Positions 22,060-31,943 are shown, numbered from the stretch's first letter. The stretch is 46,295 bases of DNA from CAJXJP01 sp964022365 (GCA_964022365.1 CAXHZN010000011.1:1-46295), one strand, 5' to 3'. Translations and numbers: made by a program. The notes: a model not told the origin generated them from the letters alone.

Positions 22060-22461
22060 TTATAAAATATTTAAAGCTTGAGATTTAGTTTGTTGTACTT
22101 GATTTAATAAATCAATATGAATAGGGAATAGATTTAATCTACTTGCTTCTTCAAATAAAAGTTCAGCACTTAAGTCAATTTCAGCGAGTTTTAATAATTC
22201 TGAGATTACAATAAATCAATTTAATTCTTGTTGAGTTTGATTATTTTTTCAATAATTATTTGCTCAAAGTGTTAATAGTTCTTCATATTTATTCTCATAA
22301 AATGCTTTATTAAATGATTCTAAAAAGCTTTCTTTATCAATCTGATTTTCTTCAAAAGCATCTGTTATAGTTTTATTTGATAAAACTTTATTGAGAGCAA
22401 ATATTTGACTTTGTATTGCTTTTTCTCTTTTTTCAGGTGCACCTGTAAAATTTATTGTCAT
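22060..22461 (-). CDS. Hypothetical protein, 133 aa
   Basis: Starts MTINFTGAPEKREKAIQSQI. The sequence is predominantly helical, with leucine- and glutamate-rich repeats reminiscent of TPR-like helices (ELLFEEASRLNLFPIHIDLL). No signal or membrane segment. Three TGA-Gly codons in the second half. It follows the transglycosylase-like gene on the same strand with a gap of 66 nt, so it could be cotranscribed. Not recognised. Confidence 0.65.
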
Positions 22462-22527
22462 TGTTTCTGTATTTATTTTTATTATTTATATTGTACTATA
22501 AAAATTTATTTTTATCAATATTTTCTA

Positions 22528-23559
22528 TTACGAAATAGAATCAATTTTTCTATCAAATTCTTTTTTTTGAGATTCTACATATTTATTAAAAGCATATCAA
22601 TCTATAACTTTTTGACCATTTATTTTTCTATTTGAATATTTAATAATAGCTGGATTTTGTTTTCATATTTTGAGCGCATTTTTTTGTGAAACATGACTTC
22701 AAAAAATATATTCAGGTTCATGTATATGTTCTAAATATTTTGGATAAAATACACTAGCATACAGTTTTTCAGGAGTATCTAGCGTTTGTCCTCTATCATT
22801 TTGATCTAAAAATTTATAGACATAAATTAGTTGATCTTTAGCAGGAAGTTTTAATAGTTTTTGTGTCGTAGTTCAAAGTCATTTTGCTGTAGAGGGAAGC
22901 CATTGAAGTAATCAACTTGCATTTGAATATTTATTTACTGCCGTTGGGTCTAATTTAGATTCACAATACATTACAAATATTAAATCTTCAGGATTACATC
23001 AGATTTCTCCAGATAATTGTTGTAGAGAATTCATAAATTCTCTATTGTTGAGTAAATCCATTCATCTTAGATCAATAGTTTTTATATCTTCTCAAAAGAA
23101 ACCTTCATAAAATTCTTTAAATAATAATCTTAATACATAGAATCAATCATCGATTAATCACTCTATATCATTAATAATTTCTTCTCAACTTTGCTCAATT
23201 TCTGCTAATAATGAAAAGTTTTCATTTTTAGCTGTATTAGTAATTTCTTGTTTTTTTTCTCAGAAAAATTCTTCATATATAGCATTTACTTCTGATCATA
23301 TTGTAGGTCTATTAGGAATTTTATTTCCTGTGATATAATCAAGTGTAAGAGTAACAGATTCATTAAATTCACTTTTAGAGGTTTTTGTAAGTTGAAATAA
23401 TGTTTTTGTATTTCAGTATTCTGCTATTAAATCTCAATTTTTTAAGAAATATAAATCATATTTTTGATTATCGCAAAAATACTCTATTTTTTCTCAATTT
23501 ATTTTATCTATAATTTCATTTGGTTTATCTAAAATTGCATCAAAAAATCATTCTCACAT
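22528..23559 (-). CDS. Lytic transglycosylase-like (SLT domain) protein
   Basis: 343 residues. Residues about 1-185 are an unrecognised helical region without signal peptide. The SLT-like core follows: LIFVMYCESKLDPTAVNKYS with catalytic Glu200, then NASGLLQWLPSTAKGLGT, matching the ES-x-x-x-P-x-A-x-x-SGA-x-GL-x-Q-x-x-x-x-TA-x-x-LG pattern of soluble lytic transglycosylases and phage-tail muralytic proteins. A C-terminal segment of about 70 residues is of unknown fold. It would cleave peptidoglycan glycan strands. The absence of a Sec signal resembles phage or secretion-system muralytic proteins (inference). Fourteen or more TGA codons hide it from standard scans. Divergent from the TM protein at 23694. 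Confidence 0.8.
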
Positions 23560-23693
23560 ATATTTTCTTTTAGTTTTTTATTTATTTTATTTATTCTAGC
23601 ATATTGCTTTTATTAAAGCAAAAAATATACTTCTTGACATTAATAAACTTATTTTTATAATCACTTCGATTTTTATATATTTATGTTGTTTTT

Positions 23694-24590
23694 ATGTCGT
23701 TAAATAAACAAGAAGTTGTGCAAGAAGCACCAAAAACTCTCGTACAATCAGTTACAAGAAAAACTTATTCAGATGGTGAATCTGAAAAAACTTTAGAAGT
23801 CTATAATATTGAATGAAATATTAAAAATGGAGCATATCAATTTTTTACTGCAAATAATAACCATATTGTTTTAGTAAGAGATAAGGTAGATGAAAAATTA
23901 GATGTACAAGTTATTAAATTTATTCCATGAGATGAATCAGATTATTTAGAAGTTTCAATTGAGTGAGAAATATTTAAATGAGATATTCAATTTACGAATA
24001 AAAAAATGCTTGCTTTAACTGCTCAATCGGAACATATTAAACCAGGAGTTACAATTCATATTCCTAAAAAAATATGACAAGATTTTAATAAAGTAGAAAT
24101 TGATGAAAAAAATATTGAAAAATATAAATACAGAAAATTAATTTTTTCTTCTATTGATTTTTCTAATGATGAATGTGATTTAGGAACGTATGATAAAGAT
24201 TGATTTCATGAAATAACTGAATCTGCATCAAAAACTTCATGAAATATAAAAGGAATTATTTGAGCTATTTTATGAGCATGAATCATGTATTGAGCACAAA
24301 ACTTAGATTCAAATGATATTGATTCATCATCATCTTCATTTAGAGATTTTGCAGCAGAAACTAGAAACAGTGTTCAAGAAACTTTACTAACAGAAAAAGA
24401 AAAAACTTTTTCTACACCTGCTTCATCTCAATGATATATTAAGCAATTAAAATCATTAGGAATTACTGATTTTAATGAGTCAAAAATAAGTAAAAAATGA
24501 GCTATTTACTGAGATATGCTTACAATTACTCGTAAATGAAATAAGCTTATAAAAATGGTAAATAATGAATGAGAAATTATTTATAAATAA
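23694..24590 (+). CDS. Hypothetical protein with one central TM segment
   Basis: 298 residues. The N-terminal 175 residues are predicted beta-rich (KTYSDGESEKTLEVYNIEG; IVLVRDKVDEKLDVQVIKF). One hydrophobic Gly-rich helix follows, GNIKGIIGAILGAGIMYGAQ, at about 193-212. The C-terminal part reads GYIKQLKSLGITDF and GDMLTITRKGNKLIKMV. No signal peptide. The upstream ATG at 23683 runs into TAA, so 23694 is the start. It is divergent from the SLT protein and convergent with the large split gene. Function unknown. Confidence 0.65.
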
Positions 24591-24620
24591 AAAAAGAACT
24601 TTTTAAAAAGTTCTTTTTTT
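24591..24620. terminator. Bidirectional terminator
   Basis: Hairpin AAAAAGAACTTTT / AAAAGTTCTTTTT between the convergent genes at 23694 and 24619. Confidence 0.8.
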
Positions 24621-26235
24621 ATGCAGGAATTTCCTCTTGATTATCGAGTTTTCTACTTTGTTTAGCAATTACTTTTCACCGTTGTCTATCATATACTACA
24701 GATTCCAGATGCGCCATAATCATTTTGAAATGTTTATTTCAAGATCATCTATGAAGTTTATAAAATAAATCAGAATTTATTTTTGTATCATATTTTTTAA
24801 ATTTTTCTTTATGTATAGTTACATCAGCTTCAAAAATTGTTAATAAAAATTGAGGAATTAAAATTCATTCTGCATCAGCTCTTCTTTCTAATTCATCAAT
24901 AAAATCTTGTCATAAATCTAAGTTTTGATGCATCATTATTTCTCATAATTCATCTTCTGGGAGTCATTCTTCTTTCCATTCAAACATTTCTTTTACAATA
25001 AATTGTACTTCTATAAGTATTCATTTATCGTTTTTAAATTGTAGTTTTAAGTCTCTATATTGTGTTTTTTTCGGTCATCTTTCAGAATTATTTCAAACAC
25101 TATCTTCCACTATTCATTGAACTATGTAATCATTAAGTTTTGGATTTGTTTTAATTGATCGAATCATGGTATTCATTTTTTTATAACAATCGTCCATACT
25201 CTCTCACACGTAACGCATTCTAGCTAAATCTCACATTTCACGAATATCTCATGAATAAGATCAAATAATTTTTTCAAATATTCTTTTAAGATCTTTTGGT
25301 TCTCAGACTTCAAATTTATATGTTTCATCTGTAATTATATCATTTCAAACAATCTTATACAGCTCATTTATTGCTTCTTGTTCAGCCTGACTTTTTTTAC
25401 TTAATTCATGTGCGATAGGAAGAATATATTGAGCATATTTCAAAAATTTTCTAACTTTACCTATTTGATCAAAATCACTTGAATCTACTCAATATCTTTC
25501 AAATACTTCTGAATAAATTTTATATTTTTCATCAGTTAAATTTTTTCTTTGTAATAATCAAACGCTATACTCTTCTATTGAATCTAGATAATGCTTAATG
25601 TCTTCATATTCTAAAGATCATGTAGAATTTTTATTTGGTAAATATAAGCTAGAAATATCTTTCATAAGAATATTTTTTACTCATCTTTCTTGATTATTTT
25701 TAATTGAAAAATTTTCTTCATCATTAAGATTAATAGGTTTTTTATTAAATCTGAGCTCATATTTTTCTATTAACTCATCAATATTCCAAATAGAAGTGTT
25801 ATGAAGTTTGTTTTCGCTTCAACCATTTCTAAATGATATATTTGAAGAAGATAATTCTTGTCAAAAATCATTTAATAATAATTCTTTTGGACCATACATT
25901 TCTTCATTAAGTATTTTTGATATTCTTTCATTACTTTTTCCATATTTTTTTAATGCAAGATTATATCTAAACCAACTAACTAATAATTGTTCATGATAAA
26001 TGTTATTTTCTTGAAATTTATATGTGTTTATTTTAGATGTCTTTAACTCATTTAAAACAAGTTTTAAATCAGAAATTACTTTATCTTCTTGTGTTCTGTA
26101 AGATTTATGCTTTTCTGAATAATAAATGGCAAAATTTATCAATTCTTCACTTTCTTCTCATGTTTCATCTACAGCTTCATCAAAATTATGTCAGATTATA
26201 TTTTTGTCTTTATTACGTATATATACATTTTCTAT
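24619..26235 (-). CDS. C-terminal part of a large split protein, possible RelA/SpoT-like domain
   Basis: Open from just after a TAA at 26236-26238 down to TAA 24619 (about 538 codons), with no ATG near its upstream end. The first residues, YIRNKDKNIIGHNFDEAVDE, continue naturally from the N-terminal part at 26213 in another frame. Near the end, GDLARMRYVGESMDDCYKKM, then QYRDLKLQFKNDKG and ILIEVQFIVKEMFEWKE, resemble the D-x-x-x-x-R, Y-R-x-x-H/K and E-V/I-Q elements of RelA/SpoT-type nucleotidyltransferases. This is a weak motif match, so alarmone synthesis or another nucleotidyl transfer is only a hypothesis. Cytoplasmic composition, rich in Lys, Glu and Asn. It would be translated only through a frameshift or in a strain with restored frame. 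Confidence 0.6.
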
Positions 26236-27721
26236 TTATTGGTCAGGCTTGGTTAAATAAGTCAAAATCTAAATCTTCTAATGGTGTTTTAGAAATATCT
26301 ATAAATTCTATATGTTTATTTTGTTCTTGTTTTTGTATTTGAATTTCTCAGCAAAGTAGATCTAATCTATTATGTCTTTCTTGTTTATATAATGCTTTTT
26401 TTTGCTCTATTGATAATCAACTTTCTAGTTCAACTCAATCCATTAAATAACAAAGTTTTTGAAAACTTTCATACTCATACTCTTGTGATAAAATATCAGT
26501 TACTTGAATATTATCAGTTTTCTTTTTATCTAATAAATGTGTTCTAAAATCTTTTAATTTTATATGAGAAAATGCTTTATCTTTTTGCTTTAAAGTCTTA
26601 AAATTATCATAAAATCTATAGAGCATAACTCTTATCTTTTCTAATCAGTCTAAAGTCATATCTTCTGAATATAGCCAATGTTTAAATATATCAGCGATAT
26701 CCAAAAAAGAATCTTCAAAGTGTTTTTCTATATTTTCTGCCAATTTAGCATGATTAAAATGAACAGTAGATTTATCCAATACTAATGCTGTTGGTACAAA
26801 ACTTTTATACATTTCTAATAAATCATTATGTCTTCTTTCTTCTTCATTCTCTATTTTTTGTTTTGTTTCTATTTGTTTTTTTAATTCATTTCTACTTAAT
26901 TTTTCTTTAGATGTTAATTTTTTTTCTTGATTTTTACTTAAATCAATTAATTGCCCAGCATCTTTTTTTGTATATCTGAAATCATCATAAATAGCATTAA
27001 TAGATTTACTAATTCATATAACTCATTCTGCATCATTATTTGAGTCTTTTCTTAAAAATATTTTTTCAAATTCTCAAACGGTTAATTTATCACTAAATGC
27101 TTTAAGAATAAATGTAAATTCATTAGCAATATTTATTAATAAATTTTTAAGATTTTCTTGATCTAAGTTTTTTAGTTTATCTCAATGAAGCTCATATTGT
27201 ATTCTTTTAACCAATACTGTCTCATATATTCAATAATATTCTGCAAGTTTTTTATCAAATTTTCCATTTAATTCTCAAGTTTCTTTATTTATATAATCAG
27301 CTGCATAAGCTTCATTTTTTACTATTCCATCATTATTCATCTTATTTTCAGAAATTCAGAATTCATCTATTTCAACTTGTGTTTTTTCTTCTCTTCCATG
27401 ATAAATATCTTTTGTACCTTGTTTAATAATTGGGATCAAAAATCTACGTAAATATTTATATACATAATTTTTTCTATCGTTTGGAACACTTTCTAAATCT
27501 TGAAAATATAAATCCTGTACAATGTGAGCATAAAAAGCATTATCCTTGTTTTTTCTGTGAATATGTTGTTTATCTACATCATCATTTTCAGGAGTTTTAA
27601 ATCATCATAAAATATCTGAAACTTTTTGTTGAATATTTTCAATATTTCCATCTAAAACTATATCATTTAAATCAGGTTTTTTGTATTGACTTGGTGTTTG
27701 TTTTTCTAATGTATCGAGCAT
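26213..27721 (-). CDS. N-terminal part of the large split protein, unknown
   Basis: 502 residues from ATG 27721 (MLDTLEKQTPSQYKKPDLND) to TAA 26213, ending in the other frame just as the downstream 538-codon ORF opens. Adding one TA to the TATATATA run at about 26217-26226 would join them into a protein of about 1,035 residues. The sequence is helical, charged and free of signal or membrane segments, with a coiled-coil stretch about 290-330 (KEKLSRNELKKQIETKQKIE). No family recognised. Good promoter and an unusual hairpin leader are upstream. It could be a pseudogene, a phase-variable gene or an assembly error. Confidence 0.65.
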
Positions 27722-27736
27722 ATATTTTTTTTACCT

Positions 27737-27761
27737 ATAAGAAACTCTCCTTTTTTCTTAT
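27737..27761 (-). promoter_or_regulatory. 5' leader hairpin with SD-like loop upstream of the large split gene
   Basis: A perfect 8-bp stem ATAAGAAA / TTTCTTAT displays AAAGGAGAG in its 9-nt loop. It lies in the predicted leader, 16 nt before the ATG. The SD-like sequence is too far (about 25 nt) for ordinary initiation. Confidence 0.5.
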
Positions 27762-27765
27762 ATTT

Positions 27766-27794
27766 ATTGTATCACATCTTTATTTTAGAATCAA
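27766..27794 (-). promoter_or_regulatory. Putative sigma70 promoter of the large split gene
   Basis: On the minus strand TTGATT (27794-27789) - 17 nt - TACAAT (27771-27766), giving a leader of about 38 nt. Confidence 0.65.
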
Positions 27795-27820
27795 AAAAAG
27801 CTATTAAATAGCTTTTTTAT
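27793..27820 (-). terminator. Terminator of TRM11-like gene
   Basis: Hairpin AAAAAGCTATT / AATAGCTTTTT followed by T tract on the minus strand. It abuts the next promoter. Confidence 0.8.
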
Positions 27821-27827
27821 ATAGTGA

Positions 27828-28979
27828 TTATTTTATTTTTAATTTAAAAATCTCTCTTCATACTAATTGAGAATCTCTTTTATATAAAAGTGATCATGCT
27901 TTTGTAGCTTGAATTTCGTAATCAGTAGGGAAGAATGGAAGTATTTCACAATTTTTTTCTATAATTGAGTAGATTTCATTGAAAAAACTATATTTTCCTC
28001 TAATCTCCCAAAATGGAAAACAAATAATAATATTTCAAGTAAATTTAGTTTTAGCTAATCATGCAAAAAATGCTTCATAAATTTTCACTAAGCTTTCTCT
28101 TTGTTTTTCAATTCTTTCTGCTGAAATATTTTTCTTTGTCATAACTTCACCTAAGTATCATTCTGTTACTATTGCATCAACTCAATGAGAAAAATATTCT
28201 GATTCGTAAATAAATTTAGCATTTAATTTTTCGATTCAAATAATTGCATTGAGAAATAAATTTTCTGAAACTGTTTCACAATTTTTCTTAGAAGTTTCTA
28301 CCATTTGGTCACTCAAATCTGAACCAAAAACTTTTTTATTTCCCATGTGTAGAGACTCTATCAATACTGTTCCAAGTCATACGAAAGGATCATAAATAGT
28401 TTTTCCTCCAGATAAATTAATCATCATTTGTGATAGTTTCGGTGGAAGCATACCTACTTGCATATCTCTATCTTTTGAATAATCACGTTTAGAATATGCA
28501 TAAATATCTTGAACCCAAATACTTGCTCCAAAATAAATATTTTCACCTGTATTTATATAATTAAAATCTGTATTTTTTCTTACAAGATTTTCACCAATTA
28601 TTTGTGCTGAAGTCAGGTTCTTAAAATCTTTATTTGTAAAACGAGAAGAAATATTGTCAGCTCTAAGTTTTTTCTTTACTTTAAGTAAAATATCTTTTAA
28701 TGATTGTTTTTCACCAAATACAGATAATGCATAGTGATATTTTCATTCTTCTGGTGCTTTGTCGTAAATTAAATCTGGTATTTCTTTATTTGTTGTTTCT
28801 AAAGAAATAATTTTAATTGTACCACCTAAATGGTTTGCTTTTTCTAATATTTCTTCACTAGAAATATTACCTCAAATGAATATTTGTTTATCTTGATATA
28901 TTGTTTGAATGTTCGGAAATACGCTGATAATTTCAGCAACCGATATTCTAAATTCTCTTCCGAGTAAAAATCCGTACAT
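27828..28979 (-). CDS. TRM11-like SAM-dependent RNA/DNA methyltransferase
   Basis: 383 residues. N-terminal THUMP-like region (about 1-170). The methyltransferase then starts with GMLPPKLSQMMINLSGG, motif I IYDPFVGLGTVLIESLHMGN and FGSDLSDQMVE; the motif IV region is VTEGYLGEV where family members have V-T-E-P-Y-L-G or D-P-P-Y. Trm11-type enzymes make N2-methylguanosine in tRNA; bacterial relatives are largely unstudied. The replaced Pro in motif IV (the codon is TGA) is unusual. Terminated by a clear hairpin. Confidence 0.8.
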
Positions 28980-29007
28980 GTTATTTTGTTAATGTTAATT
29001 AATATAT

Positions 29008-29139
29008 TTTAATACTTTGAATCCATCCGGTCTTCGACCACCTTCCTTTGGAAAAGGAAGGAATATAATCAAAGGAAACCTAATTACAACGCTTCCTTTT
29101 CCAAAGGAAGCTCCCGAAGGGTGATGGATTAATATCTTA
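29008..29139. repeat. MITE/REP-like inverted-repeat element
   Basis: About 130 nt, clearly more GC-rich than its surroundings. Outer inverted repeats AATCCATC (29020) / GATGGATT (29123) flank two hairpins: CCTTCCTTT-GGA-AAAGGAAGG at 29041-29061 and CTTCCTTT-TCC-AAAGGAAG at about 29092-29110. The two halves are inverted copies of each other (TTCCTTTGGAAAAGGAAG appears in both orientations). No ORF inside. It looks like a non-autonomous miniature element between adk and the TRM11-like gene. Confidence 0.65.
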
Positions 29140-29153
29140 AAATAAAATTTTTT

Positions 29154-29762
29154 TTATAACCCTAATTTTTCAACTAAATCACTTGCAACTTTATCAATTG
29201 CTTGATCAGCATCTATTTCAATTACTTTTCCTTCACTTTTTTGAATTTCAATAATTGGAAGTGTTTTTGTAACATATTCATCAATTCTTTTTAAAATTGA
29301 TTCTTCGTTATCATCTTTTCTTTGAATTAATTCTTCATTTGTTTTTGGGTCATGAGTTGTTCCATAAGGAAATGTTTCACCGGTAGTTTGATTAAACATT
29401 CTTCCAAGTAATCTTTGTTTTGCTTTTTCTTCAGAAAGTTTGAAAAATATAGCAGTATAGTCTGGTAGAATTCTATCAAAGATTTCTTTATTCCAGTCAT
29501 TTCTAATAAATCCATCAAAAACAATTTTATCAGACGTTTGTTTTTTTATAACTGCTTCCATTATTTCAATACCAAGTTGTGCATTTACTTGTTCCCCTGC
29601 ATCTAATATAGCTTTAATGGTATTTCATAATTCAGTTCCACTTGAAACTAAGTTTCTAAATTCTTGTCCCATTTCAACAAGTGTGTAGCCATGATTTTCT
29701 ACTAATATTCTTGCTTGAGTTCATTTTCCACATCCTTGGATTCCTGTAAATACTAATTTCAT
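29154..29762 (-). CDS. adk: Adenylate kinase
   Basis: 202 residues. The P-loop GIQGCGKGTQA at 7-17 has the GKG-T-Q signature of Adk. VFDGFIRN corresponds to the D-G-F-P-R motif with Ile for Pro, a LID region GRMFNQTTGETFPYG lacks zinc Cys residues, and LIQRKDDNEESILKR provides the conserved Arg residues. It interconverts ATP+AMP and 2 ADP. The N-terminal 66 residues are hidden from standard scans by TGA codons at positions 14 and 46. It lies downstream of rnpB on the same strand, with a terminator between. Confidence 0.95.
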
Positions 29763-29800
29763 AATATTTTATTATATTTTATAATTTGAATTATTTTGAA

Positions 29801-29839
29801 TAAAAAAATAATTCCTATGTTTTTAACAAAGGAATTATA
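29801..29839 (-). terminator. Terminator of rnpB
   Basis: Minus-strand hairpin ATAATTCCT / AGGAATTAT with T tract, about 16 nt after the RNA 3' end. Confidence 0.75.
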
Positions 29840-29854
29840 TGAATTTTTGAAAAA

Positions 29855-30228
29855 TCGCAAGAGTAATAAGCCGGATTCTGTATCTCGGTACCAATCTATC
29901 TAGGCTTGCAGTCACCCGCAAGCTCGAGCTGGGTATAGATTTTTTGAGCAATACAAAGCAATAACTCTCAAATCTACCATTCCCATTGCATCACATACAG
30001 TTTACCAAAACTATAGCTCACACTATAGCATCATTAGTAGCTTTCACATCTAATGACTTTTCACCTTTCTTCAATAAATTGAATAGTATAGTCTCTGTGG
30101 CACTGGTGGTACTAAAATTTTATTTATTATATATTTTAGCCGAAGTAGTTATCTTCTATGCTGCTTTGATGATGTCCAGACTTTCCTCTCTTATTAATAA
30201 AAATAACAGTAGGTACCTGCTCTTGCGA
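29855..30228 (-). ncRNA. rnpB: RNase P RNA
   Basis: About 374 nt. The ends pair as P1 (TCGCAAGAG with CTCTTGCGA). On the minus strand the 5' part carries GAGGAAAGTCTGGACATC (CR I / P4 strand), the middle GGTGAAAAG and GGTAAACTG, and the 3' part ACAGAATCCGGCTTATTAC (CR V region). All are hallmarks of bacterial type A-like RNase P RNA, the ribozyme that matures tRNA 5' ends. The promoter and terminator fit these limits. Confidence 0.93.
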
Positions 30229-30232
30229 AAAG

Positions 30233-30260
30233 AGTATATTTATTAACATTAAAAAGTAAA
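30233..30260 (-). promoter_or_regulatory. Promoter of rnpB
   Basis: Minus strand TTTACT (30260-30255) - 16 nt - TATACT (30238-30233), ending 5 nt before the mature 5' end. Confidence 0.6.
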
Positions 30261-30288
30261 AATTATTTTATTTTTTCTAAAAAAAACG

Positions 30289-30294
30289 TATAAT
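30289..30294 (+). promoter_or_regulatory. Candidate -10 box upstream of the structured RNA
   Basis: Perfect TATAAT; no good -35 is visible (TTTTAT at the expected distance). Confidence 0.4.
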
Positions 30295-30336
30295 AAATTT
30301 GTATAAAAAAAAGAAAAGTGCTATATTTGAACCTAC

Positions 30337-30489
30337 AATAGTTTTGTCTCTCCATTGAGCGAAACTCGACTGTTCGTACAAAATTGTGAAACAACTTATT
30401 CTGTCAACATGAAATATAACTTTGACCTAAGTTATTTTTTTATTAAATTAGTTGCTAGAAAGCGGAGGATGACAACGAAGAAAACTATT
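30337..30489 (+). ncRNA. Unidentified structured RNA candidate upstream of dnaA
   Basis: Non-coding stretch of about 153 nt with higher G+C than its flanks and a closed multi-branch fold. The outer stem AATAGTTTT (30337) pairs with AAAACTATT (30481), extended by GTC/GAC and TCTCC/GGAGGA. Inside are GAG-CGAAA-CTC, ACAA-AA-TTGT, and a longer arm AACTTA / TAAGTT containing GTCAA / TTGAC. It fits neither SRP RNA, tmRNA, nor a riboswitch consensus that I know. It could be a free sRNA or a dnaA leader element. The dnaA -10 box begins right at its 3' end. Confidence 0.45.
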
Positions 30490-30496
30490 TTATAAT
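30469..30496 (+). promoter_or_regulatory. Putative dnaA promoter
   Basis: ATGACA (30469) - 16 nt - TATAAT (30491), 25 nt before the dnaA ATG. The -35 lies inside the structured RNA candidate. Confidence 0.45.
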
Positions 30497-30520
30497 AGAG
30501 TTAAAACAATAATAGTAAAT

Positions 30521-31943
30521 ATGGAAAAACATTACAAACTTAAAAATATCGTAACAAATCTGATTGATGAAGTAAAAAAACAAGACTTCCTTGTTTATTT
30601 TAGAAAAATTTCAGCAGTAGAAATTACAGAAAAAAAATTAGTGTTAGGAGTTGTTTCAACTTTTATGAAAGATAATTTACAAGCTAAATTTTATTCTAAA
30701 ATATTAGAAGCTGTTCAAAAAGAAATTGTTACAATTACTGAAATTGAATTTGTTGTAGATCAAGAAATAGATAATCCTTCAAATACTGCTGTTGTAGATT
30801 GCACAGCGTTTTATAAAACTGCTTCAAAAACTAAAAAAGGAGGTGTTTCAACTGTTTCTAATGTTACTGGAACAAAACAAACAGCTCAATATAAACAATC
30901 TCAAAGTGCTGCAAGTATGCTTATAAATCAAAGATATAAGTTAAAAAACTTCGTATTCTGCTTGTGAAGCTGTTTGTAAAAATCCTGGTAAATCATATAA
31001 TCCATTATATATTTATGGAGATGTTGGTTTAGGTAAAACTCATTTACTTCAAGCTGCCGGAAATGAAATTTATAGTAAATTCAAAGACAAAAATATTGTT
31101 TATACAACTGCTGATAAATTTATTACTGAATATGTTTCTTCAGTGAAAAAAAGATCAGTTGAAAAATTGAGATTAAAATATAGAGAAATTGATGTTTTAG
31201 TGATTGATGATGTTCAATTTCTTGCGAAAAAAGAACAAACTCAAAACGAATTGTATAATATTTTCAATTTATTATATGAACAAAATAAACAAATAATTAT
31301 TTCTGGTGATAGAGCTCCAAAAGAATTAACAGAATTGGAACCAAGATTAAGATCAAGATTTGAATGGGGGATTACTGTTGATATAGGGAAACCAGACTTT
31401 GAAACAAGACTTGCAATTCTTCAAGAAAAAGCAAGAGAAAGAGAATTTATGATTCCTCAAGATATTGCTGAATTTATCGCAGCAAACGTAAATCAAAATG
31501 TAAGAGAATTAGAATGAGTTTTAAATCAACTTATTGCTGAATATGAACTTACTGGAAAAACTCCAAGTTTAACAAGAGTTTCATCACAACTTAAAAAATT
31601 ATCTTTTACTACTGATTTACTCGGTGCACCAAAACAAGAAATCAGAACTACAACTATTAAATCATATGAAGATATTTTAGATGCAGTTTCATCTCATTTT
31701 GGAATAGAAAAAGAATGAATTCTTGGTGGAAACAGAAAAAAAGAATTTATGATTCCTAGACAAGTTTCAATGTATTTATTAAAAACAAAAATGCATTACA
31801 CATATGAAAGAATCGGAAATATATTTTCTGGAAGAAATCATGCTGCTGTATTATATTCTTGTAATAAATTAGAAAAACTTATCAAAGCTGATAAATCACT
31901 CTTAAATGAATTAAATATCATTAGAGAAACTATGGGGCTATAA
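30521..31943 (+). pseudogene. dnaA: Chromosomal replication initiator DnaA, frame interrupted near 30945-30950
   Basis: Frame 1 (30521-30979) encodes domain I (MEKHYKLKNIVTNLIDEVKK to about 85), the linker and the start of domain III, MLINQRYKLKNF. It then runs out of frame to a TAA. The rest is in the +1 frame from about 30945 to TAA 31941: SYSACEAVCKNPGKSYNPLY, Walker A GDVGLGKTH (31017), Walker B VLVIDDVQFL, sensor I ISGDRAPKEL, NVRELEG, and domain IV with IPRQVSMYLLKTKMHYTYER and FSGRNHAAVLYSCNKL. Aligning with DnaA from memory, about six residues (the F-V-V-G-x-x block) are missing at the junction, so a deletion of about 17 nt fits best. DnaA is normally essential, so check for a sequence error or a second copy. 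Confidence 0.85.

Noticed and set aside
30337..30489. SRP RNA, 6S RNA or tmRNA
   Set aside because: The SRP tetraloop region, the tmRNA acceptor and tag, and the 6S long-rod layout are not recognisable.
30246..30520. Replication origin upstream of dnaA
   Set aside because: I see no TTATCCACA-like DnaA boxes or AT-rich 13-mer array; the segment is better explained as structured RNA plus promoter.
30936..30950. Programmed -1 frameshift at an A-AAA-AAC heptamer in dnaA
   Set aside because: The heptamer is present and in phase, but a -1 slip enters the wrong frame; the DnaA continuation is in +1, and conserved residues are missing as well.
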